Notes: generated from the letters alone by a model not told the origin. Counted from the first letter of the stretch, positions 1 through 7,551 are shown. The stretch is 19,857 nucleotides of DNA from Amoeboradix gromovi (GCA_018985225.1 JADGIF010000104.1:1-19857); one strand, 5' to 3'. Numbers and translations: made by a program.

Positions 1-27
1 TAGGCACCAACTTCCAAATATCTCCAT
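1..27 (-). CDS. Second Ecl1-like gene, 5' end only (runs out of window)
   Basis: On the minus strand an ATG at 27-25 opens a frame reading MEIFGSWCL, identical to the start of the Ecl1-like gene at 2481, and continues past base 1. The upstream 61 bp are also identical to those of that gene. Only the first nine codons are visible, so it is unknown whether this copy is intact, truncated or diverged after the edge. If intact, the two copies form a head-to-head pair about 2.45 kb apart, with the QCR10-like gene between them. Confidence 0.5.
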
Positions 28-88
28 GTGAGTTTTCGTATTGGATGCGGTTTGTATTTATTGACTTTTCGCGACGAGTTGCACAGGA
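1..88. repeat. Left arm of an exact inverted repeat
   Basis: Bases 1-88 are the exact reverse complement of bases 2420-2507; I compared them base by base and the match breaks at base 89. Because the match reaches base 1, the true repeat probably extends beyond the window. Read on the minus strand, this arm holds about 60 bp of upstream sequence and the first nine codons of the Ecl1-like gene found at 2481-2654. The arm is therefore part of an inverted gene duplication rather than a typical transposon end. An assembly artefact at a contig end would look the same and cannot be excluded from one window. Confidence 0.95.
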
Positions 89-888
89 TTTATTCGGTCG
101 TATTTCTGTACGGCGATTTAATTGGCTGTTGTTTCTATTTTAAGGAATTTCTAATGTCTAGTATTCATAGTGAGCTATGCTATCAAGAATACTGCCATAT
201 ACTCGCATTCTACTTAATTAAAACATATTGTGGTTAGCGGACGGAAAGAGGGATAGAATCTTCGTGTAAGAATTCTTGATTCAAGAAAAGATCAAGATTT
301 CAGAGAAAGTGACAAAGCCAGTTGCTGCTTTACTCTGGTTGCTCACAATTTCGCTACCCTATGACGGGAATAAATAGTAATGTGTGTTTTTAAGTAAGTT
401 TGCCTTTCTGCTACATGTTCTCTGTCCGATTACGATGTCATTGATATTTCGGGTCCAATAAGTGTTCAGACAGCCCATTGACTTGTGGTTTGATATCCTC
501 CTTTTTGTTTATTGCACCAGTCTGCTTCCCATATAAGATGGACCGGCAGATACTTATACTATTCTTATAGCTTAGCATTTCTGTTAAGAATGTATCTGCT
601 TTTATGAATTACAAGATTATTTACCCTCAAAAAAGGTCCAAACGGTGTATTAAATGTATAATTTGGATTGTGACACTGATGCAATCTTCACTACTTGGCT
701 GTTCTATTCTGTCTGAAGATAATCGGCATGCAACACTTATGCATTCTGACTATTGAATACGTAAATTCTGGAATTGCAATCAATTACATAATTCAGTCTT
801 CGTGAATTAAAAGATTAAATAAAAGAATTTAAACCATTTAAACGCGTTAAGATTAAAGTTAAACTAATAAATAACTACTTTACAGGAT
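89..888. other. 800 bp with no supported gene
   Basis: No frame here carries a family motif I recognise. A plus-strand open stretch through 28-237 begins inside the inverted repeat, lacks an ATG at its start and has no known similarity. Two short frames look mildly coding-like: one without an ATG at about 274-372 (plus), containing a hydrophobic run, and a 39-codon one at 359-478 (minus) starting MGC. At this base composition open stretches of this size are expected by chance, so I do not call them. Confidence 0.5.
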
Positions 889-1053
889 TTATTCTTCTTC
901 CGAGACTTCATATCTTTTACCTATAAAAGGTACTTTACTAAGAATGTCTTTTCTAACCAGCGGAATTCGTTCACCAAAGAACAATATTCCAATCCCGGCA
1001 GTTGCCGACCATATAGCAGCAGTAGGTGCCCAATTTTTGATCATGGTGTTCAT
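889..1053 (-). CDS. QCR10: Complex III subunit 10 (QCR10/UQCR11-like)
   Basis: A 54-residue protein starting at the ATG at 1053-1051 and ending in TAA at 891-889. The segment IKNWAPTAAIWSATAGIGIL (residues 5-24) matches the start of the UQCR11/QCR10 membrane helix; human UQCR11 has a closely similar VKNWVPTA stretch. The downstream KVPFIGKRYE fits the family's conserved hydrophobic-Pro segment after the helix. Members are single-helix inner-membrane proteins peripheral to the cytochrome bc1 complex. Yeast QCR10 has a longer N-terminus, so a few residues could lie in an unseen upstream exon, although an in-frame stop lies seven codons upstream of the ATG. Only about 55 codons long, so easily missed by gene callers. 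It implies a working respiratory chain. Confidence 0.75.
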   Translation of the reverse strand: MNTMIKNWAPTAAIWSATAGIGILFFGERIPLVRKDILSKVPFIGKRYEVSEEE

Positions 1054-2419
1054 GAGAAGTTCAGTATCGTTTCAAGGGCTTTGTTCTTGAAATTTTTATT
1101 TCAATAGTGCTCAAGTTAGTTTAATGAGTTAGAATCGCTGGAATGATTCCAGCGGTTTTTTGTGTAAATACCCTTAAGCTTCTCCAGCTTGAAGTTGCAG
1201 CTATTAATTTTAGTTGAACAAAGCTGAGGATCTGGTCCAAGAATGGCGCAATAAAACCGCTCTCAACACCGGTAGAGAGATCGCTCTGAAGTTCGATAGA
1301 ACTTAAAAATCGCCTGATATTTCCATCTCTCGCTCAGAAGAGATCCTCGCTTATGCGAGATTCACATGCAAGAACTCATTTTATTAAACCAAACATCTCT
1401 TGAAGTACTAGATGTTCAAAAGCTCATCAATAAGTACCAAAAGCTATAACAGGAAGTACTATCATACCATTCATTTAGCGTAATCACCAAACTAGAAAAT
1501 TGAATTAAGGCAAATAAGATTTATAGAGTGCCTATTTTATGCTAGAAAAGACATTTCTACCAATATGAAATACCGTTAAGTGTGATAAGAACTGGCCACT
1601 AAGGTGACGGCAAATATGCCCACAAAAGCAAGGTTGTTGCAACATCTTGAACAAGAAACTACTATTTGCACTTGGTAAGAAGACCTTAGCATTGCTTATT
1701 CCTGAGTTTAGAGTGATCTTGTGTGATTGATTAAAAGTTATCGCCTGGAACATGAGTAATAGTTATGGAACATTTCCACTCGTGTAGTCTTGCCTTTTCA
1801 GACATTTATTGTTTAAGTTATCCACTTTGATAAAAATGATCCTACGACATTGAAACAAAATATGATTTATTTTCCAAGCTTGAATAAGCCTTGACTAAAC
1901 AAATAACGATGAGCTCCTCGTTAAAAGTCCTGATTTCCGAGAAAATCGAGAATTTCCACAGAGAAACTAGCAATGCTAGATGCTCCGTTACAGTGATTGC
2001 TGTGGTCCATGTCCACTTCCAAACGACACTATGTACATGAATAGCTCTCCTAATTGGTTTTCTTTAGAGTGCCACATGTTGTACATGGCATCAAATTTCC
2101 ATGCTTGGACCAGCTTATCAGTCTGAGACGAATGTATGCTGTACCTGCTAGTTATTTCTTTAGAATTGATTTACACTTGCGAAAAGGAAGAATATCGAGT
2201 GTTTAAGGTATTAGAAAAATCTGGAAAAGTCTTGAAATGATACAAAAATACATACAAAAATACATACAAATTCGCGATAAATGATTTATTCAAGAAAATA
2301 GTCAAGCTGTATCAAAATTGTTCTACGTTTCAAGCATAAGTTAACCCATATGAGTTGATTGGATAGATCGCAAACATTTGTATCAATCAAACATCATGGA
2401 CGACTGAGCACTTCGTGTT
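1054..2419. other. 1.37 kb between two tiny genes, possible gene remnants
   Basis: No complete gene is recognisable. Plus-strand frame 1214-1384 is open apart from one TAA at 1304-1306 and ends with SRSEEILAYARFTCKNS, which recalls the C-terminal 'EELLsYA' motif of Mediator subunit Med4. A short ATG frame beginning at 1366 follows in another frame. Further short coding-like patches (for example ATG 1909 to TGA 2040, and an open stretch about 2056-2205) match no family and are within chance expectation. The stretch may hold decayed gene pieces or small exons. Confidence 0.35.
1136..1161 (+). other. GC-rich hairpin followed by a T run
   Basis: CGCTGG (1136-1141) and CCAGCG (1149-1154) form a perfect 6-bp GC-rich stem around a 7-nt loop, and the symmetry extends to 9 bp per arm. 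A run of T residues follows at 1156-1161. This resembles an intrinsic terminator or the 3' end of an RNA polymerase III transcript. In a eukaryotic nuclear genome an intrinsic terminator is not expected, and I found no A/B-box or RNA gene upstream, so function is unknown. Confidence 0.45.
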
Positions 2420-2507
2420 TCCTGTGCAACTCGTCGCGAAAAGTCAATAAATACAAACCGCATCCAATACGAAAACTCACATGGAGATATTTGGAAGTTG
2501 GTGCCTA
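2420..2507. repeat. Right arm of the exact inverted repeat
   Basis: Exact reverse complement of bases 1-88. It covers the 61 bp upstream of the Ecl1-like start codon, including a CCAAT pentamer at 2464-2468, and the first nine codons of that gene. Sequence beyond 2507 cannot be compared because its partner lies outside the window. Confidence 0.95.
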
Positions 2508-2654
2508 AGTTGCGAGAAACAAACCATATCTGGGATATTCTGCAGCGTAAAATGCCTGCAAGAAGAGTACAGCAGAAGCGGAGTCATACCGGGTAAAGAG
2601 AACAGGCTGATAGCCAATGTATCAAAGAGAATAGACATGCATGTGCTGGCATGA
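2481..2654 (+). CDS. Ecl1-family-like zinc-finger microprotein
   Basis: A 57-residue protein. The segment WCLSCEKQTISGIFCSVKC (residues 7-25) has the layout of the fungal Ecl1/2/3 family: a CxxC pair, a basic/polar turn with 'SG', then a CS..C pair. The likely zinc ligands are Cys8, Cys11, Cys21 and Cys25. In fission yeast, Ecl1-family proteins are small nutrient- and stress-responsive factors linked to chronological lifespan; that role is family knowledge, not shown here. The acidic EE after the last Cys also fits. The ATG at 2481 is the first in frame. The upstream 61 bp and first nine codons are duplicated in inverse orientation at the left window edge. A minus-strand open frame at 2477-2740 overlaps it but has no recognisable motif. 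Confidence 0.55.
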   Translation: MEIFGSWCLSCEKQTISGIFCSVKCLQEEYSRSGVIPGKENRLIANVSKRIDMHVLA

Positions 2655-2751
2655 GAAGTGATACGAAATAAATTTATTTGAATCTGATATACCAACTTGC
2701 AAGCGTGCAAAAAAGGGAAAAAATTTCTCTGCATTAGCAACTAAAGCATTT

Positions 2752-2783
2752 TTAATTTAGTTATTCTGCACCAATAGCCAAAA
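2752..2783. repeat. Imperfect direct repeat, copy A (CCAAT-bearing)
   Basis: Pairs with 2992-3023, about 27 of 32 bases identical at a spacing of 240 bp. The shared core is TTAATTTAG followed ten bases later by CACCAAT. Copy A is followed by an inverted CCAAT (ATTGG, 2801-2805) and a TATATAAAAA box at 2811. Together these look like a duplicated promoter upstream of the expansin-like gene, although no coding frame starts soon after copy A. Confidence 0.6.
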
Positions 2784-2991
2784 AAATTTACCGAGTTAGG
2801 ATTGGTCATGTATATAAAAACGGTAGATAAAAGTTGACTGAATATCACAAAAAGGTTAATAAATTAAACAAGTTTGAACTGGTCGACTGACGGTCTAAAT
2901 TCATATTGAAAATCACAATTTGTGCTTTAAATCGTTTTTCTCAAAAATGTAATTTTGATTAAGCATAGAAATCACATTGGATGCCACTTTG

Positions 2992-3079
2992 TTAATTTAG
3001 CTACTCAGCACCAATTGACAAAATGTTAACATTGCAAAGTAGCCAATCAGAGGCACAATATAGAACAGAGAGGGTATAA
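2992..3079 (+). promoter_or_regulatory. Promoter of the expansin-like gene
   Basis: The second copy of the direct repeat (2992-3023) carries a CCAAT at 3011-3015. Another CCAAT lies at 3043-3047, and a TATAA element at 3075-3079 sits 25 bp before the ATG at 3104. CCAAT boxes imply HAP/NF-Y-type control; this is inference from motif and spacing only. Confidence 0.45.
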
Positions 3080-3103
3080 GTTCTGGTCAAGCCTATCTAG
3101 CCA

Positions 3104-3703
3104 ATGTTTTTTATAGTATCACGCATTTTGGCTCAATGCATCTCTTCTGCTAGTGGACAAGGTACTTTTTACGATGTGTTCAACTCAGCGGAGAACGACG
3201 GATATACTGGCCAGTTCAGATGCCCGATTCCGGTTCCTAGTGATGGAATATATGCGGCAATTGCAAGTAGCTGCTTTGAAAGCGGAAACTCTGCATGTGG
3301 TAAGATGGTGACGGTGAACTACAACGGCAAATCCATTCAGGTGCCCATTCTTGATGAGTGCGCCACTTGCGACGACAATCACATTGATCTAAGTATAGGG
3401 GCATTCAAAGCGCTTGAAAGAAATATGGATATTGGTGTGCTTAAGGGCCTGTCTTGGTCAGCCAGTGCGCCTGAGAGCATGGGATTGCGTCCTACAGTAA
3501 GTACGGCTACCAATCACGTGAACGAGAAGCCCAAAGCACCGTCCGTAAACGGAAATAACGAGATAAAAAGCGCCTCAGCGAGTGGCTCTTCGATTCATAA
3601 AAATAGCCTACCACGCTATGGCACAAAAATCCATGGAAGTAAGAGCAAGTCGTACGGATACAAGGCGAGATCGTGCCGCCGCTCCAGAAAACGAAGACAA
3701 TAG
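3104..3703 (+). CDS. Secreted expansin-like / RlpA-like barrel protein with a basic tail
   Basis: A 199-residue protein. Residues 1-18 form a short signal-peptide-like segment. GTFYDVF (20-26) opens a double-psi beta-barrel domain of the expansin / RlpA / barwin-like type, spanning about 20-120. Diagnostic elements are CGKMVTVNYNGKSIQV (65-80), the D-E-C..C motif (Asp84, Cys86, Cys89) and HIDLSIGAF (93-101). Cysteines 40, 57, 65, 86 and 89 fit the disulfides of small fungal expansin-like proteins. There is no second, carbohydrate-binding expansin domain. Instead the C-terminal ~75 residues are a low-complexity Ser/Lys/Arg-rich tail ending SCRRSRKRRQ. Family members loosen or bind polysaccharide walls or act as secreted effectors; the substrate is unknown here. 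It converges on the next gene with 191 bp between stops. Confidence 0.8.
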   Translation: MFFIVSRILAQCISSASGQGTFYDVFNSAENDGYTGQFRCPIPVPSDGIYAAIASSCFESGNSACGKMVTVNYNGKSIQVPILDECATCDDNHIDLSIGAFKALERNMDIGVLKGLSWSASAPESMGLRPTVSTATNHVNEKPKAPSVNGNNEIKSASASGSSIHKNSLPRYGTKIHGSKSKSYGYKARSCRRSRKRRQ

Positions 3704-3894
3704 TAAATAAGTGTATATAAACTCTATAAAAGGCTCGATAGTTTTAAATTTGTCCTTCTACCTGATGACAGGCACGATAGCAACCTGAGGTAGCCTATGC
3801 TTAATCTCGATCTCTGAAGTAGCATTAAAAGTGCGCAGAAGGAAGAGATTATGTCCTCTGTTTCCAAGATCTAGAATATACAAATTTATTTCTT

Positions 3895-5250
3895 TCAGTT
3901 TCTTTTTCTCTTCCTAGGCAATTTTTTCGCAGAAATTGCTTTCTCGACAAAGTTTGCTGCTATATCTCTCTCGTCTCCTATTTTTATCTGAAATGTCTTG
4001 TCTTGTTCTGCATATCTTGCTAGGTGGTTCAAGAATTCAATATTTATCCAAGCTTGTTCAATTGACATTGGTGACAGTTCGGTCTTACGTGCTAAATAGA
4101 AGTACCATTTTTCATCTTCTGCATCAGCTTTTAATATGGCATCCAAATTTTTTGACATTACATTAGTGATCGGAAATGACGGCAGTCCCTTTTGAAGGTA
4201 TGATAATGTCATAATTGATCTCAATGATTGGATTAGATCCTCCGCTTCAACTAGAACAATATTAATGTAGAAAAGCCAGTAGGCGACTCCTCCGTTTATG
4301 TTTAAAATATTTTTAATTAATTGCATTTCACTTTCACTAGTACGAATGTTAGCGTCTTTGAAAAATTCGAAAGTAAGTAATTCTTGTAACCTGGAAAAAG
4401 TGTGGGAATTGTCAATCACAGCTGTGGACAAAAAATCAATCCAAAAAGACGAGTGCTCTTCCATATAAATCACCTTGATGTTTGAAAAAAAGGTTTTGTT
4501 AATAATAAAGATGCTGCCAGCTGTTCCATGTAGTATCCGTACCAGTTTCTTGGGTGTAATCATTTTTTTCAATTTGATTTTAAGATGTTCGAATTCGGGG
4601 TTGATTTCCTGGATTGCCAACGAGTAGACCCAGTTGAAGGAACCAGAATCTAAATTCATACAAACATTTTCACGCTCACTCTCTTCGATATCGCAGAATA
4701 GAGAATAGACAACAGGTCTAATGTTAGGCTCATATATTGATCTTCTGTCCATTATGAAATCTCTTCTGTTCAAGTTTATATAATCAATTATATTTGGAAG
4801 ATAAGATTCTGGTGCTAAATCGCTCTCACCCAAGTACATCCAAATAGAATTTAGAAAATCCATGGAGTAAAATTCTGAGTTTGTAATGAACGAAAGTAAC
4901 ATAGAGTCTGATCTAAGTCTCTTCGAACTTAGCATTAGCAATGCTATATGACTCCCAGAGTCTCCCATTGAATTAACTAACTCAATTAGAATTTTGCAAT
5001 AGTAGCTTTGAGTTAAAATTGAGGTCACTTGGTCCGATTTTTCTTCGTCTTGGCAGCTTAAGTATTCATTTTCACCATCGACATATTTTCTGAGCCAGTT
5101 AAACTCGACAGAGTCATCATTCGGACCGTGATTCATCGCATAGATAATAAGAGGTTCGAATGCCTTCTTTACTAAATCTGGAGGAGCGGATCCTTTGTCC
5201 ATTGACGTCGTTAGTAAAGAATAGACAACGAGAAGGCCAGGAGCTAGCAT
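3895..5250 (-). CDS. Unrecognised helical protein with a C-terminal nuclear signal
   Basis: I do not recognise this 451-residue protein. The chosen start is the ATG at 5250; the open frame extends seven codons further to a TTG but has no earlier ATG. The sequence is predicted mostly alpha-helical with Leu/Ile-rich amphipathic stretches, suggestive of an ARM/HEAT-like scaffold. It ends KKLPRKRKRN, a classical basic nuclear localisation signal. Because the N-terminus starts abruptly in a helical region, a first exon upstream is possible. A GTATGT on the minus strand near 5299 could be a donor, but I could not build a convincing upstream exon. Length and codon use resemble the neighbours, so the gene itself is well supported even though its function is not. 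Confidence 0.75.
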   Translation of the reverse strand: MLAPGLLVVYSLLTTSMDKGSAPPDLVKKAFEPLIIYAMNHGPNDDSVEFNWLRKYVDGENEYLSCQDEEKSDQVTSILTQSYYCKILIELVNSMGDSGSHIALLMLSSKRLRSDSMLLSFITNSEFYSMDFLNSIWMYLGESDLAPESYLPNIIDYINLNRRDFIMDRRSIYEPNIRPVVYSLFCDIEESERENVCMNLDSGSFNWVYSLAIQEINPEFEHLKIKLKKMITPKKLVRILHGTAGSIFIINKTFFSNIKVIYMEEHSSFWIDFLSTAVIDNSHTFSRLQELLTFEFFKDANIRTSESEMQLIKNILNINGGVAYWLFYINIVLVEAEDLIQSLRSIMTLSYLQKGLPSFPITNVMSKNLDAILKADAEDEKWYFYLARKTELSPMSIEQAWINIEFLNHLARYAEQDKTFQIKIGDERDIAANFVEKAISAKKLPRKRKRN

Positions 5251-5806
5251 TGTTTGTCTCAGGGGTCTCAAAATTCAGTTCATTCATGATTCACATACTT
5301 GTCTAACCTTGTGATCCTATCACATTTCAGATAATCTCCTTAGATTTTCTTAAAATTTGCGGTTGGTTTCATTGAAATTTAAAAATAAACAGCTAGTCTG
5401 GAATGCTTCATGTAATTGCTCATCTACGAGTGGTTTCTACAATTCACAGTACTCTGTTTTAGGTATATCTGTGGGACGTATTCCGCAATTTCCTGTATTT
5501 CGTCAGTGGATTTGATTAATCACAAATGGCAGATTTTGCTAACGTACCCTTTTAAGTTAATTTTTTTAGATTCGCGCACCTTTGAACGATTGGACCAGCA
5601 AACTCTTCCTTTCATTTCACCGTTGTAATTCCGACCATTAGTCATAGATAAGAAACTTGATAATCCTTTATTTTTTCAATTACTGAACTATATTAAGATG
5701 TACTGGATTGACAAAACCATGTGGTCATGATAAATTATTATTCACTAGAAATCAGTTACTGTAGTACCGCATAAAACTGTAATTAAAATCGTTTTATTTA
5801 AATCCA
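5251..5806. other. Spacer between HemB and the helical protein, possible exon traces
   Basis: This 556-bp stretch holds the 3' flank of HemB and the upstream region of the minus-strand gene ending at 3895. A minus-strand open patch at 5280-5339 contains DYLKCDRITRLDKYVNH, which faintly recalls the 'YLRxRLxKIEKY' segment of GINS subunit Sld5. A second minus-strand patch lies at about 5420-5513. The patches are in different frames with stops between them. They could be exons of a small gene, remnants of one, or chance. A plus-strand open frame at about 5416-5628 has no recognisable similarity. Confidence 0.3.
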
Positions 5807-6766
5807 TCACTGACTCAACCACTTCAGCACTTGCGGCGTGTAATATGTTATTATGATATTACATCCAGCTCTTCGATACGCCAATATGGTTTCTAGTACC
5901 CCATCTTTTAGCTCAAATACTTTATTTTTAGATGCATGATAGAGCATCGCATATTCACCACTTACCATATACGCGGCTAGTGGTAAATGTTTGATTTCAT
6001 TCGCAATATCTCTACATATATCCAAATACGGATATCCCGGTTTAACCATCAAGAAATCAGCACCTTCTTCTACGTCTCTTTTGGCTGCTCTCAGCGCCAT
6101 TTCTCTAGATTGGGGAAGTTGATAAGCCTTTCTATCCCCTGTCAAAGAACATTGAGTGGCTGACCTGAATGGGCCGTACTGGCAACTGGAAAATTTACAA
6201 GAATAGCTCATAACAGCTGTATGGAGACCATTATCCGACAAAATCTTCTTAATATGGTAGATTCTTGTAGATATCATGTCGCTAGGAGCAATGACGTTTG
6301 CACCCTGCTTAGCATATACCAATGAAATATTTGACAACTGCTTAACACTCTCAGTGACATCAATTTCATTGTTAATGGGTATATAGCAATGACCATGCGA
6401 TGTGTAAGGACATAAGCAGACGTCAGCAATTATCAAAATTTGAGGAAATCTGGACTTCAAAATTGAAATCGCTTTCATAACTGGATTATTAGGATGACTT
6501 GCAAAGCTACCAATATTGTCTTTTTCAGATTCCTCTGCTATTCCAAACAATAGCACTGCTTTGAGATCGGGCATTGTAGAAATAAATTCAGCTAGTTCGA
6601 AGTATGGAATTCTAAACTGATTTGGCATTGCTGTAATTTCTTCTCTTTTCTCTCTATTCGTGATGAAGATTGGGTAAACTAGGTGTTTAGATGAGAGGTC
6701 AGGTTCATGCCAAGTTCGTAGTACAGGATGATTTTGAGCTCCGTGAAGATTTGCCAACATTGACAT
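5807..6766 (-). CDS. HEM2: Delta-aminolevulinic acid dehydratase (porphobilinogen synthase)
   Basis: A 319-residue protein covering essentially the whole family length. The enzyme condenses two 5-aminolevulinate molecules to porphobilinogen, the second common step of heme synthesis, in the cytosol of fungi and animals. ADVCLCPYTSHGHC (114-127) supplies the catalytic zinc ligands Cys117, Cys119 and Cys127, so this is a zinc-type enzyme. The two substrate-binding lysines are Lys191 (in MSYSCKFSS) and Lys242 (in FLMVKPGYPYLD). YGPFR (197-201), VSGEYAML and the C-terminal IIITYYTPQVLKWL are also conserved. One unusual spot: the usual 'PSDMMDGR' loop reads PSDMISTR (161-168). The ATG at 6766 gives the standard N-terminus. 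It lies 355 bp from and divergent to the PTPS-like gene. Confidence 0.97.
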   Translation of the reverse strand: MSMLANLHGAQNHPVLRTWHEPDLSSKHLVYPIFITNREKREEITAMPNQFRIPYFELAEFISTMPDLKAVLLFGIAEESEKDNIGSFASHPNNPVMKAISILKSRFPQILIIADVCLCPYTSHGHCYIPINNEIDVTESVKQLSNISLVYAKQGANVIAPSDMISTRIYHIKKILSDNGLHTAVMSYSCKFSSCQYGPFRSATQCSLTGDRKAYQLPQSREMALRAAKRDVEEGADFLMVKPGYPYLDICRDIANEIKHLPLAAYMVSGEYAMLYHASKNKVFELKDGVLETILAYRRAGCNIIITYYTPQVLKWLSQ

Positions 6767-7121
6767 GTTTTGGGAGAATTTGGGAAATGGCCCCGGCTAC
6801 TCCTTCGAGATTGTTATAACAGTTTCACATTCGGGCTATTTTCTGCTAAATAGGTTTTAATGCATAGTAGATTAAAAATGCGTATATTTTTTAAATAAAC
6901 ACTAGGATTAAATACTCAGCTCGTGTCATAATTGTACTTTTAATGTAATGACCTGTATTTCTTTGCAGGCTGCAAAAAATGAGACAAACTATCGTCATTT
7001 AGCAATTCTAAGTCACAAACATAGCTGTGTCTTATACCTTCGACACTTAAGGTCAATATATGCTCGCAACTGATCGTGCTTATGTTAGCTCTTACATTTT
7101 TAATAAACGCCGGATTGAAAC
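6767..7121. promoter_or_regulatory. Divergent spacer between HEM2 and the PTPS-like gene
   Basis: A 355-bp region that must hold the promoters of both flanking genes. I see no clear TATA or CCAAT element close to either start. Its right half is occupied on the minus strand by an open frame (7158-6940 from its first ATG) that overlaps the start of the PTPS-like gene; it is discussed as a finding because it cannot be assigned. Confidence 0.4.
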
Positions 7122-7532
7122 ATGCATTTCTATCTAACTCGTACCGAACAAATATCATGTGCGCATTCACTATATGATCCTAGCGCAACCAAAGAGCACA
7201 ACTTTGAGACATTTCAGAAATGCACGAATCTACATGGTCATAATTATAGCATCATAGTGACAGTAAGAGGAAGCACACTAGTAAATGGCATGCTTATGAA
7301 TACTAATACATTGAAGGAATGTATACTTAAAGTGGTAGGACAACTGGATCATTCTAATCTCAACGACCATGATTATTTTATAGACAAACCAAGTACTACA
7401 GAATGCTTAACTCTTTATGTGTTTGAAGAACTACAGAAATTAATTAAATTGCTCGATCGTGATAAACTAGAATTGTACGAAGTAGAGATTAAAGAAACAG
7501 ATAAAAATTCCGTTAGAATTAGAAATCAATAA
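7122..7532 (+). CDS. 6-pyruvoyl-tetrahydropterin synthase family protein
   Basis: A 136-residue protein of normal family length. Members of this T-fold zinc family convert 7,8-dihydroneopterin triphosphate to 6-pyruvoyl-tetrahydropterin (PTPS) or related pterins and queuosine precursors (QueD). Zinc ligands are His15 (CAHSLYDPS), His38 and His40 (HGHNY). Catalytic Cys34 lies in KCTNLHGHNY, and Asp76-His77 (LDHSNLND) complete the usual triad. Glu125 (KETDKN) is the pterin anchor. The overall sequence looks like eukaryotic PTPS, but the spacing C-x3-H-x-H is that of QueD rather than the C-x5-H-x-H of animal PTPS, so the product may not be tetrahydrobiopterin precursor. The first ATG gives an N-terminus typical of the family. 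The next gene starts 19 bp after its stop. Confidence 0.92.
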   Translation: MHFYLTRTEQISCAHSLYDPSATKEHNFETFQKCTNLHGHNYSIIVTVRGSTLVNGMLMNTNTLKECILKVVGQLDHSNLNDHDYFIDKPSTTECLTLYVFEELQKLIKLLDRDKLELYEVEIKETDKNSVRIRNQ

Positions 7533-7551
7533 ATCTGTTTCCTGGCCTATT

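Noticed and set aside
28-237. Plus-strand open frame of 69 codons at the left edge
   Set aside because: It starts at GTG, not ATG, begins inside the inverted repeat antisense to the Ecl1-like start, and has no recognisable motif.
359-478. 39-codon minus-strand frame starting MGC (possible acylated protein)
   Set aside because: Only the first three residues suggest acylation; no other similarity and length is within chance.
1909-2205. Coding-like plus-strand patches with a good TTTTCTTTAG acceptor
   Set aside because: No donor gives an in-phase join without a stop, and stop-free stretches of about 45 codons are expected by chance at this base composition.
1-2507. Transposon with terminal inverted repeats
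   Set aside because: The repeat arms contain the start of a gene pointing outwards, the interval holds a housekeeping QCR10-like gene, and no transposase is visible.
2477-2740. Minus-strand open frame antisense to the Ecl1-like gene
   Set aside because: Its first codon is TTG; it lacks a motif, and the plus-strand frame carries the zinc-finger signature.
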